NCBI RefSeq assembly: GCF_002885955.2
Contig: NZ_POQS01000002.1
Coordinates: forward strand, 52,699-116,698
Source of the DNA: Achromobacter pulmonis
GTDB lineage: Bacteria > Pseudomonadota > Gammaproteobacteria > Burkholderiales > Burkholderiaceae_B
DNA length: 64,000 nt
Direction of reading: 5' to 3'
Below the pieces are notes generated by a model. The model did no database searches. It was not told the DNA's origin and worked only from the letters and a program-made list of their open reading frames with translations. Of this stretch, positions 25,420-32,943 are shown one piece after another. Numbering within the stretch: position 1 is the first letter of the stretch; every line of letters begins with the position of its first letter. The position numbers were made by a program, and so were the translations under genes.

Positions 25420-26292
25420 ATGTGGAGCCGCCGCCTTCCTCCTCTCTGCCGCATCGTGACTGGCCTCCTGGCCTGCCTGGCTTCAGTAGCAGCGCCGGGC
25501 CAAGAGTCCGGGGCGGAGCATTCCCTCCCGCCGTCCGCGCCCTACTGGTCGGACAGGTGGCGGGGGTGGCACTTCTACGAAGATCCGGAACCCGAGAACC
25601 TGCCGGCGATCCCCAAATCGCAGGTGCAGCAGCGGCAGGTGGCCCCGCCACCCCGACCGCCCGAACTGGTCGAGTTCGAGCGGCTCCAGAAAACCCTGGA
25701 GGACTTCCGCAACATCGCAATCATGCGGCCCACCGAGGCCAACGTGCGCCGCTACATGGAGCTCGAATCCCAGGTCGTGAACCGCGCCTCGTATTTCGCC
25801 GACGTGGCCCAGCGCGTGGCCTGGTCTACGCCAGAGCTTGATCCGACCCTGCAGGGGCGGCCGGTCAACGCCAAGGCGCTGGAGGTGTTCGAGCAACAGC
25901 AGCGCGAGGAACGCTCCGGTTCCGTGGCCGAACTGGGCCGGGACCACGTGCTGTTCTTCTTCTACAGGTCGGACTGCCCCTATTGCCACGCCTTCGCCCC
26001 CGTGCTGGCGGCCTTCCAGGCCCGCTACGGCATCCAGGTCGTCGCGGTGAGCGTGGACGGTGGCCCGATGCCGGGCTTTCCGAACGCGCGCCCCGACAAC
26101 GGCATCGCCACCACGCTCAAGGTCACCCAGGTTCCCGCGGTGTTCCTCGCCCAGCCCTACACGGGAAAGATCACGCCGATCGGTTTCGGCGTGCTCTCCG
26201 AATCGCAACTGCTCGAACGCATCGCCATCGTCTCGTCACCACAAACCGAAGCGATGGTTCCCAGCACGACCCAGCATCTTGCATTGCCCTAG
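25420..26292 (+). CDS. traF: F-type pilus assembly protein TraF (thioredoxin-like)
   Basis: This 290-aa secreted protein has the TraF order. After the signal comes WRGWHFYEDPEPE (the W-H/F-Y-E-D/P-P box), then a helical region, and a C-terminal thioredoxin-like domain (LFFFYRSDCPYCHAFAPVLA). Many F TraF proteins lack a redox pair, but this one keeps CPYC at residues 186-189 together with the cis-Pro TQVPAVFLAQP. It may therefore be an active thiol oxidoreductase helping TraN, TraU and TraH fold. Confidence 0.92.
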   Translation: MWSRRLPPLCRIVTGLLACLASVAAPGQESGAEHSLPPSAPYWSDRWRGWHFYEDPEPENLPAIPKSQVQQRQVAPPPRPPELVEFERLQKTLEDFRNIAIMRPTEANVRRYMELESQVVNRASYFADVAQRVAWSTPELDPTLQGRPVNAKALEVFEQQQREERSGSVAELGRDHVLFFFYRSDCPYCHAFAPVLAAFQARYGIQVVAVSVDGGPMPGFPNARPDNGIATTLKVTQVPAVFLAQPYTGKITPIGFGVLSESQLLERIAIVSSPQTEAMVPSTTQHLALP

Positions 26293-26301
26293 GAGGTCGA
26301 C

Positions 26302-27753
26302 ATGAAACGCGCCCGTCCCGTCGCACTCGCCAGAAAAACCATCGCCATCGCCACCGCGTTGGTCGTGCTCGCCGTGTCCTTCCCAAGCCGCGCCGGCGAC
26401 CTGAATTCCGAAGTGAACGACATGTTCAATAACCTCGGGGCCATCGGGAACTACACGGCACCCGGCGCCTTCCGCGGCCAGACCTACAACACCTACACGG
26501 GCGGTAACCTGATGATGCGCTCGCCGAACAAGGTCTATCAGCTCGCGGCCATCCAGTTCCCGAGCGCGAAGGCCGGCTGCGGCGGGATCGACATCTTCGG
26601 CGGCAGCTTCAGCCACATCTCGGCCGAGGAGTTCAAAAACCTCCTCAAGAACATCACGGCGGCGCTGCCCGGGATCGCCTTCCAGCTCGCGCTCGAGGCC
26701 GTCTCGCCGCTGCTGGGCGGGTTGACCAAGTGGGCCAAGGGCCTGGAGACCTGGATCAACAACGCCCGCATCAACTCCTGCGAAACGGCCAAGGCCATCG
26801 TCAGCACGGCAGCCGAGGCCGTGGGCTACAGCTCCCAGGAGACCTGCGCCGACCTGGCAATCGAAATGGGGATGGAAAGCGACCGGGACGCCGCGCGGCG
26901 GCGCTGCTCGAGCGACCGCTCCAGCATTCTGTCTTCCGCGCGTTCCTCGGGCGACGCCAATCTGCGCAACAAGGCTCCCTTCGTCGGCAACCTGACCTGG
27001 AAGGCCTTACAGTACACCGGCAGCTATCTCGACGACGCCGAGCGTGAGCTGATCATGAGCATGGTCGGCACCATCATCTATTACCCGGAAGAATCGAACC
27101 GCGACCCGGAGCCGGTCGCGCCCACCCTCGCCTCGATCAGCCAGTTGCTCTACGGCCAGGCGGCGGGCAGCGGCGGCAACGTCGTTCAGCACCTGCTGCG
27201 CTGCAACGACTACACCAACTGCGACGCGGTGACCTTGAACACCAGCTACGACCACGTCCCGTTCACCTCGCGCGTGGAAACGCTGATGCGCTCCATCGCC
27301 GACAAGATCGCCTCCCGCACGCCCATCCCGAACAACTCGGCCGAGGTGGGTTTCGTCAACCAGACCACCGAGCCGGTCTACAAGATGCTCTCGATCGGCA
27401 CCAGCATCCCCGGCTCGGGCCTGGCCGACAGCCTGATCAGCCAGTACCGCGACGTCATCGCGGCCGACTACGCCTACGTGTTCCTGGAGCGCAACCTGCG
27501 CCTGGGCATGGCGGCCCTGGACAAGGACTACACACTGCAGCAGACCCAGCGCGAGCAGGCCAACCAGGTTCGCCAGCGCGCGCAGGCGATGCTGCTTCAG
27601 CTATCTCAGGAGAAAAGCCTGCTGTACCAGAAGGTCGGTTCGTTCCGCGCGGCGGCCAGCCACCTGGAGGAACTGGAGCGCCAGTTGCGCTCCAGCATGC
27701 CGCAGCATGTGATGGACATGCTCGGCCAGCAGGCCGCCTACCTGTCCCGGTAG
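26302..27753 (+). CDS. traH: T4SS protein TraH
   Basis: A 483-aa periplasmic protein. The signal ends near FPSRAGDLNSE. The conserved TraH start follows (MFNNLGAIGNYTAPGAFRGQ and YTGGNLMMRSP), then CGGIDIFGGSFSHISAEEFK with the characteristic G-C-G-G-I-D motif. A coiled-coil-rich C-terminus (YTLQQTQREQANQVRQRAQA onward) ends the protein. TraH acts with TraF and TraN in pilus extension and mating. AGGAGGTCGAC precedes the ATG. Confidence 0.95.
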   Translation: MKRARPVALARKTIAIATALVVLAVSFPSRAGDLNSEVNDMFNNLGAIGNYTAPGAFRGQTYNTYTGGNLMMRSPNKVYQLAAIQFPSAKAGCGGIDIFGGSFSHISAEEFKNLLKNITAALPGIAFQLALEAVSPLLGGLTKWAKGLETWINNARINSCETAKAIVSTAAEAVGYSSQETCADLAIEMGMESDRDAARRRCSSDRSSILSSARSSGDANLRNKAPFVGNLTWKALQYTGSYLDDAERELIMSMVGTIIYYPEESNRDPEPVAPTLASISQLLYGQAAGSGGNVVQHLLRCNDYTNCDAVTLNTSYDHVPFTSRVETLMRSIADKIASRTPIPNNSAEVGFVNQTTEPVYKMLSIGTSIPGSGLADSLISQYRDVIAADYAYVFLERNLRLGMAALDKDYTLQQTQREQANQVRQRAQAMLLQLSQEKSLLYQKVGSFRAAASHLEELERQLRSSMPQHVMDMLGQQAAYLSR

Positions 27754-27772
27754 GCCCAGGAGAGAGGCCGCC

Positions 27773-30541
27773 ATGTGGGAGATCTACGCCTACCAGAACT
27801 CGGACAGCCTGTTCGGCGTCTTCAACGCGGCAGCGGCCATCCATGCCTCTGGAGACTATGCCTCGGCTGTCGCAGCGGTGGCGTTCTGCGGGTTCGTGGC
27901 GGCCCTGATCGCCTACGCCTTTGCGCCCGAAAAGTTACAGGGGTGGAAATGGCTCGCCACCGTGGTGCTCGTCTTCAGCGTCCTGATCGTGCCCAAGGTG
28001 ACGGTGGGCATCGTGGACAAGACTGGCAGTTCGGCCGTCAAGGTCGTGGACAACGTGCCCTTCGGGGTGGCGGTGCTCGGCAGCCTGACCAGCACCATCG
28101 GCCACACGCTGACCGGACTGTTCGAGACGGCCTTTCAGGTCATCCCGGGCATCGGCGCGCTGCCGGCCGAGCTGACCTACGAGCAGAACGGCCTGATGTT
28201 CGGCAACCGGCTGATCCGCGAGACGGGCAACGTCGTGTTCCAAGATCCGGCCTTCCGAACCGATCTGGTGAATTTCATCCACAACTGCACCACCTACGAC
28301 CTGGTCGACGGCACGCTGGATCCGGCGACCTTCTCGGCGGCCGACGACGTGTGGGCGCTGATGGCCTCGCCGAACCCCGCCCGCTTCAGCACGATCACGG
28401 GCGGCAGTGCCGGCGTCGACACCTGCCCGAATGTCTACCTGAACCTGAACGGCCGGCTGCCGGCGCAGATTCAGCGCATCCAGGGACGGCTGGCCTTCCA
28501 GCTCAACCCGACCCTGCCCGCCACGGCTGCTGCCGCGGTCATCGCTGGACAGATCCAGCAGGCCTACACAAAGAACAGCATCGCCAACGCATCGGCTACG
28601 GCAGCCGACATCGTCCGGCAGAACGCCATGCTCAACGCTATCGAGGACACCGGCAAGATCGTCGGGCAGAAGGTCAATGACCCTGCGGCCATGGTCCTGG
28701 CGGTGGGACGGGCCCAGGCCGTGGCCCAGGTCAACGCCACCTGGCTGAACTATGGCAAGGTGGCCGAGCAGGCGCTGCCTGTGTTCCGCAACGTGATCGA
28801 GGCCGTCACCTATGCCATGTTCCCGCTGTTCGTGCTGCTGCTCCTGCTGACCAGCGGGCGGGACACCATGATCGCGTTCAAAGGCTACGCGTCGATCCTC
28901 ATCTGGATCCAGCTCTGGCCGCCGCTCTACGCCATCCTGAACTACATGGCCTCGATCTACGCCGCCTACGACCTGGCCGCCGCGGCAGACCTTGGAACCG
29001 GCGCGAAGGCGCTGGCGCTGCAGACCTCCTCTGTGATCTACTCGCGCGCGATCTCGGGCGAAGCCATCGTGGGCTACCTGGCGATCAGCATCCCCTTCGT
29101 GGCCTGGGCGGCGCTCAAGCGCATGGAGAATTTCGGCACGGCCCTGGTGGGTGGCCTGTCGGGGCTGCAGGCCATGCTCTCGGGCTCGACCTCGGCATCC
29201 ACCGTGGGCAATACGTCCATGGGCAATGTCTCGATGGATCAGATGCAGCTCGCGCCGAATCGCACCTCGGCCTTCATGTCGAGCTGGCAGAACGATCTTT
29301 CAGGCAACACGTTCTCGTCGAACGCACTGACGGGCCGGACGGCGGTGAGCCTCCTGCGCAACCAGGGCTTCGCCTCGCGGGTCGTATCCATGCGAGTGTC
29401 CGAACAGGATGTGCAGGACGCGAGCCGCCAGGCCGACGCAGCGCGCAGCGAGTCGGTGGCAGCCAGCAATGAGCGGTCGGCGGTGCTGACCGAGGCATTC
29501 ACCAAGGGCCTCGCGAAGCTGCGCTCATCGCGCAGCAGCAGCGGCTCCACGTCGAGCAGCTTCGAACAGTTCGGTGAGACCATCAACCGGCTGGATCAGA
29601 TCAGCAAGAACGTAGCAGACACCACCGGCCTAACCCAGGCGCAGGTGGCGCGCATCGCAATGGGCGCCTCTGGCCGCCTTGGGATAAACACGCCTGTCTT
29701 TGGTGTTCAGGGGAACGCCGTTGCAGACAAAAACTATTCTTCTGGCCTGTCCATAGCTGAGCAGCAGGTGCTTGCCTCCATGACAAGTGAACAACTGGCC
29801 GAGTTCAAACAGTTCGGTGACAGAGCATCACGCGACGTGAGTTTCGTGAATGCCGTTTCCAACGATGCCAGAGAAGCCCAAGACCTCTCCTCAAGGCTGG
29901 CTTCGAGCACCACCCGCTCAGAACGAGCCGACGCCAGCCTCTCGGAACGGACGTCCTTCGCCGAACGGGTCTCGACCGCCTACGAGCGCGGAGAAACCAT
30001 CTCGATCGATATCGCCCAAGACCCGCACAACCTCGAGATGTTCAGGCGCTACGCGGAACAGTACGGCGGCAACAGTGCATCGGCCCGCATCCTCATGGAG
30101 GCGGAGCTGGCTCGACAGTCGCTGCGTCCCCACCAGGTGTTCTCGGATGGAACCGCCGTGCCTACAGCGTTCGGCGATCTAGGTGCACAGCACCTGCGTA
30201 ACACGGGGGATCCTGCGATCGGACCGGATATCAGCAGCCGCCACCGAGCGAACCAAGCTGAAGTGCGCCAGTTCGGCAACATCCTACCCTCCACAGCCCC
30301 GACCGCCGGATCTCCATCCAATGTGCGCAGTTCCATACGAGAAGAAGGTGGACGCATTCGGGCAACCACAGGCTCTGACCAGGAGGCTTTCGAGCAAAAA
30401 GCACAGATCCGGGAAACTCCCGACGGCACATTGGCCTCCGAGCGTTCGTTGATGAAGCAGACGGGCAAGCAAGTCGTAGAAGACGCTGCTCCACTGATCG
30501 ACGACGCCAAGAACGCCGTCAAAGACGCGCTCCGAAAATAG
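27773..30541 (+). CDS. traG: Mating-pair and entry-related protein TraG
   Basis: A 922-aa inner membrane protein with the TraG_N domain. Membrane segments lie near residues 25-45, 55-75, 100-120, then 345-365, 375-395 and 430-450. TVGIVDKTGSSAVKVVDNVP and YASILIWIQLWPPLYAILNY are typical of this family. After about residue 480 comes a long, soluble C-terminal region with Gln/Ser/Arg-rich helices. The N-terminal part is needed for pilus assembly; the C-terminal part is linked to mating stabilisation and entry exclusion in F. The last third has lower GC and looser coding character than the N-terminal part, suggesting faster change. Confidence 0.93.
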   Translation: MWEIYAYQNSDSLFGVFNAAAAIHASGDYASAVAAVAFCGFVAALIAYAFAPEKLQGWKWLATVVLVFSVLIVPKVTVGIVDKTGSSAVKVVDNVPFGVAVLGSLTSTIGHTLTGLFETAFQVIPGIGALPAELTYEQNGLMFGNRLIRETGNVVFQDPAFRTDLVNFIHNCTTYDLVDGTLDPATFSAADDVWALMASPNPARFSTITGGSAGVDTCPNVYLNLNGRLPAQIQRIQGRLAFQLNPTLPATAAAAVIAGQIQQAYTKNSIANASATAADIVRQNAMLNAIEDTGKIVGQKVNDPAAMVLAVGRAQAVAQVNATWLNYGKVAEQALPVFRNVIEAVTYAMFPLFVLLLLLTSGRDTMIAFKGYASILIWIQLWPPLYAILNYMASIYAAYDLAAAADLGTGAKALALQTSSVIYSRAISGEAIVGYLAISIPFVAWAALKRMENFGTALVGGLSGLQAMLSGSTSASTVGNTSMGNVSMDQMQLAPNRTSAFMSSWQNDLSGNTFSSNALTGRTAVSLLRNQGFASRVVSMRVSEQDVQDASRQADAARSESVAASNERSAVLTEAFTKGLAKLRSSRSSSGSTSSSFEQFGETINRLDQISKNVADTTGLTQAQVARIAMGASGRLGINTPVFGVQGNAVADKNYSSGLSIAEQQVLASMTSEQLAEFKQFGDRASRDVSFVNAVSNDAREAQDLSSRLASSTTRSERADASLSERTSFAERVSTAYERGETISIDIAQDPHNLEMFRRYAEQYGGNSASARILMEAELARQSLRPHQVFSDGTAVPTAFGDLGAQHLRNTGDPAIGPDISSRHRANQAEVRQFGNILPSTAPTAGSPSNVRSSIREEGGRIRATTGSDQEAFEQKAQIRETPDGTLASERSLMKQTGKQVVEDAAPLIDDAKNAVKDALRK

Positions 30542-30547
30542 CAACAC

Positions 30548-30883
30548 CTAGAGGTTCTTATCGGGATCAAACATATGATTCCCATGCTCCGTCCGCGGCG
30601 GCTTCATAAATGGTGGATGCCCTTCATCTCGCCAGTAGTTGGCAGCGAGATCACGACCTGATGACCCTCCGCCGGGGATCGGCTCGATCTCTTCTTCGGT
30701 GAGCAACCGCCGACGTGCAGGTTGCCGCTTACCGATCTGCGATAGCCCTCCGCCGATCGCGCCGCCAAACAGGGCACCAACAGCCATCATGACAATCCGC
30801 AAGCCCCAGCCATCAGTCCAGGCCGACAGCAGGCCAATGCTGATACCCAGCAGCAGGAAGAACAGGAAGATGGCTTTTCGCAT
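30548..30883 (-). CDS. Small membrane protein downstream of traG
   Basis: A 111-aa protein with two hydrophobic segments (IFLFFLLLGISIGLLSAW and IVMMAVGALFGGAIGGGL, glycine-zipper-like). A charged cytoplasmic-type tail contains TEEEIEPIPGG and a C-terminal DPDKNL. It is convergent with traG (six bases between the stops) and not recognised. A small membrane protein at this place could be an entry-exclusion factor, as TraG's C-terminus is the exclusion target in related systems, but no similarity to a known Eex protein is visible. Confidence 0.65.
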   Translation of the reverse strand: MRKAIFLFFLLLGISIGLLSAWTDGWGLRIVMMAVGALFGGAIGGGLSQIGKRQPARRRLLTEEEIEPIPGGGSSGRDLAANYWRDEGHPPFMKPPRTEHGNHMFDPDKNL

Positions 30884-31075
30884 AGAGCCTCCTTGCAGAT
30901 ACCCGGACCAGAGACGCCTTCAGGTCAGGATCACGCCGACATGATCGCACGCGGGTTCCGAAGGAACCAGACAGCCGCGCTCTGGACCACCTGCATTCAG
31001 CGTATCACGTTGATTCCCCGCTCCAAGGCGTGCAAACGCTCGACGATGGCCACGGCCTCGTCACGCCCCCGACCT
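30884..31075. other. 192 bases without a supported gene
   Basis: This stretch between the minus-strand genes has no convincing coding frame. On the minus strand a short frame reads DEAVAIVERLHALERGINVI before a stop near 31008, but its only upstream start options are weak and a stop precedes it directly. GGAGGCTC at 30884-30891 (plus strand GAGCCTCC) is the ribosome site of the gene at 30883. Confidence 0.4.
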
Positions 31076-31354
31076 TCAATCTACTTGCGGCGGCGCCAGG
31101 CGGCAGGACTTGAGCAGCGATGACAACGCTTGCAACGAAGCCAGAGCGCGCAGCAACTCTGTATCGGTGTTCTCGGGCCAGTTTCCTGCTTCGACCTGCC
31201 GCTTGATGGCACCACGGACAACCCCGATGGCATGTCCATACTCGCCGCATTCGTCACCGCGCAGAAATACACCTGGCCAGTCGCCACTGAACTGCAGCGG
31301 CCCCGTAAGCGGCCGAAACGCCATAGGGACATGTGTGATCGTTCTACGTGCCAT
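31076..31354 (-). CDS. Hypothetical ICE protein
   Basis: A 92-aa soluble protein starting MARRTITHVPMAFRPLTGPL. It contains WPGVFLRGDECGEYGHAIGV and a C-terminal helix with TDTELLRALASLQALSSLLK. Not recognised. AAAGGAG at 31362-31368 (minus strand, about seven bases before the ATG) is a good ribosome site, so I consider it a real gene. It would be downstream of the original integrase gene and in the same direction, about 70 bases from its former stop. Confidence 0.6.
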   Translation of the reverse strand: MARRTITHVPMAFRPLTGPLQFSGDWPGVFLRGDECGEYGHAIGVVRGAIKRQVEAGNWPENTDTELLRALASLQALSSLLKSCRLAPPQVD

Positions 31355-31423
31355 GCTTCACTCCTTTGACAGGCCTTCTGCCATCGGGAAGGCGCCGCCT
31401 CCGCCGAAGCGGAAGCATCCCCC

Positions 31424-31476
31424 TCACGCAGGCTGCATCAAAGCCACCTGACGCTCGTCATCCGCTCCAGGTTCGG
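31424..31476 (-). pseudogene. Detached 3' end of the integrase gene
   Basis: If the IS256-type element and one target copy are removed, the integrase frame continues from ...SSEP into GADDERQVALMQPA and stops at a TGA at 31424-31426. These 53 bases are therefore the original end of the integrase gene, now cut off by the IS. This reading is direct from the sequence. Confidence 0.85.
31469..31476. repeat. 8-bp target duplication, left copy (AGGTTCGG)
   Basis: AGGTTCGG occurs directly outside the left end of the IS256-family element and again at 32944-32951 outside the right end. An 8-bp duplication is normal for IS256-family transposition. Confidence 0.92.
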
Positions 31477-31545
31477 GGGAGTGTCAGGATTTCTGTGTGT
31501 GAGGCTGTTGAATCCGTCACTCAATCGTGAGGCGGCTTGGTGATC

Positions 31546-32817
31546 TTACTGGCCCGATCTGGTAAATCGGTCCTCGTAGAGGATCGCAAATTGGTTCATC
31601 GCTGATTTCCAGTGGTTGGCCGCCCGCCCCCAGTCCGCGGTGATGTTGCGCAGCGCCAGCCAGATCAGCTTGGTGGCCGCCTCGTCGCTGGGGAAGTGGC
31701 CGCGCGTTTTGATGATCTTGCGCAGCCGTGCGTTCACGCTCTCGATGGCGTTGGTGGTGTAGATCACGCGCCGCACCTCGGGCGGGAAGGCGAAGAACGG
31801 GATGACCTTGTCCCAGGCCCGGCGCCAGGCGCTGACCACGGTCGGGAACCGCTGCCCCCAGGGGCCGGCCGCAAACGCATCCAACTCGGCCTCGGCCGCC
31901 TCGGCGCTCACCGCGGTGTAGATGGGTTTGATGGCTGCGGCCAGCGCCTTGCGGTCTTTCCATGACGCAAAGTCCAGGCCACCCCGGATCAGGTGCACGA
32001 TGCAGGTCTGCAGCGTCGTCGCCGGGAACACTGCGCCCAGCGCCTCTGGCATGCCCTTGAGGCCGTCGGTGACGGCAATCAGGATGTCCTGCACCCCGCG
32101 CGTCTTCAGATCGTTGAAGACCTTCATCCAGAACTTCGCCCCCTCGGTGTTCTCGATCCAGATTCCCAGGATGTCGCGCGAGCCGTCAGGCAGTACGCCC
32201 AGCGCCAGGTAGACGGCCTTGGAGCGCACCACCGCATCCTCGCGAATCTTGACCCGCAGCGCATCGAAGAACACCACCGGGTACATCGCCTCCAGCGGCC
32301 GTGTCTGCCAGGCCGTGACCTCGCCCATCACCTCATCGGTGACACGGCTGATGAGCTCGGGCGAGACGTCCACCGAGTACATCTCAGCCAGGAAACCCTG
32401 GATCTCGCGCACCGTCATGCCGCGTGCGTACATGGCGATGATCTTGTCGTCGAAACCCGTAAAGCGCCGCTCGTGCTTGCCAATGAGCTGCGGCTCGAAG
32501 CTGCCTTCGCGATCGCGTGGGACATCGATGCGCAGCGCCCCCACATCGGTCAGTACGGTCTTGGTGCTCTTGCCGTTGCGGTGGTTGGCTGATCCGCCTG
32601 TGGGCTTGGCTTGGCCGGGCGCATAGCCTAGGTGATGACTCATCTCGGCGCCCAGCGCCCGCTCAAGAATTGACTTCTTGAACTGATCGAACAGCCCTTG
32701 GACTTGGCCCGGCGTCATGGGCCCGGTCACCAACTGGTCAAGCAGCTCGGCCGGGATGTGAAATTGCGGCTGTGCCGCCTGGTCCGCCAAAGCGGTGGGT
32801 TTGGTCTTGCGTGGCAT
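31546..32817 (-). CDS. IS256-family transposase
   Basis: A complete 423-aa IS256/MULE transposase. The DNA-binding N-terminal part has KSILERALGAEMSHHLGY, then the DDE domain with YPVVFFDALRVKIREDAVV (first Asp), ILIAVTDGLKGMPEAL (second Asp) and IYTTNAIESVNARLRK (catalytic Glu region). No frameshift is seen, so it may be active. The start ATG at 32817 lies inside the duplicated 73-base unit. Confidence 0.95.
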   Translation of the reverse strand: MPRKTKPTALADQAAQPQFHIPAELLDQLVTGPMTPGQVQGLFDQFKKSILERALGAEMSHHLGYAPGQAKPTGGSANHRNGKSTKTVLTDVGALRIDVPRDREGSFEPQLIGKHERRFTGFDDKIIAMYARGMTVREIQGFLAEMYSVDVSPELISRVTDEVMGEVTAWQTRPLEAMYPVVFFDALRVKIREDAVVRSKAVYLALGVLPDGSRDILGIWIENTEGAKFWMKVFNDLKTRGVQDILIAVTDGLKGMPEALGAVFPATTLQTCIVHLIRGGLDFASWKDRKALAAAIKPIYTAVSAEAAEAELDAFAAGPWGQRFPTVVSAWRRAWDKVIPFFAFPPEVRRVIYTTNAIESVNARLRKIIKTRGHFPSDEAATKLIWLALRNITADWGRAANHWKSAMNQFAILYEDRFTRSGQ

Positions 32818-32943
32818 TCATGCTCCTTGTCGACATGCTATGCCTCACACACAAAATTTCTGACAAGCTCGGTTTGGTCTTGCGTGGCATTCATGCTCCT
32901 TGTCGACATGCTATGCCTCACACACAAAATTTCTGACAAGCTC
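32798..32943. repeat. Tandem duplication of the IS right end (2 x 73 bases)
   Basis: Positions 32798-32870 are repeated at 32871-32943 without visible mismatch. Each copy carries the start of the transposase gene, its ribosome-site region and the full terminal inverted repeat. The outer copy abuts the target duplication. Confidence 0.95.

Larger units (their letters stand above)
31477..32943 (-). mobile_element. IS256-family insertion sequence inserted in the integrase gene
   Basis: The element has 29-base imperfect inverted ends: 31477-31505 and the complement of 32915-32943 agree at 23 of 29 positions, including an 11-base identical inner block (GTGTGTGAGGC). It is bounded by AGGTTCGG duplications. 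It holds one transposase gene. Its right end is duplicated in tandem (73 bases), so the total is 1,467 bases, or 1,394 without the extra copy. Confidence 0.95.

Noticed and set aside
30930..31075. Minus-strand frame reading IEGRGRDEAVAIVERLHALE just after the gene at 31076-31354
   Set aside because: It reads like protein, but no ATG, GTG or TTG start in a usable position precedes it and a stop lies directly upstream. It could be the tail of a frameshifted gene, which I cannot show.
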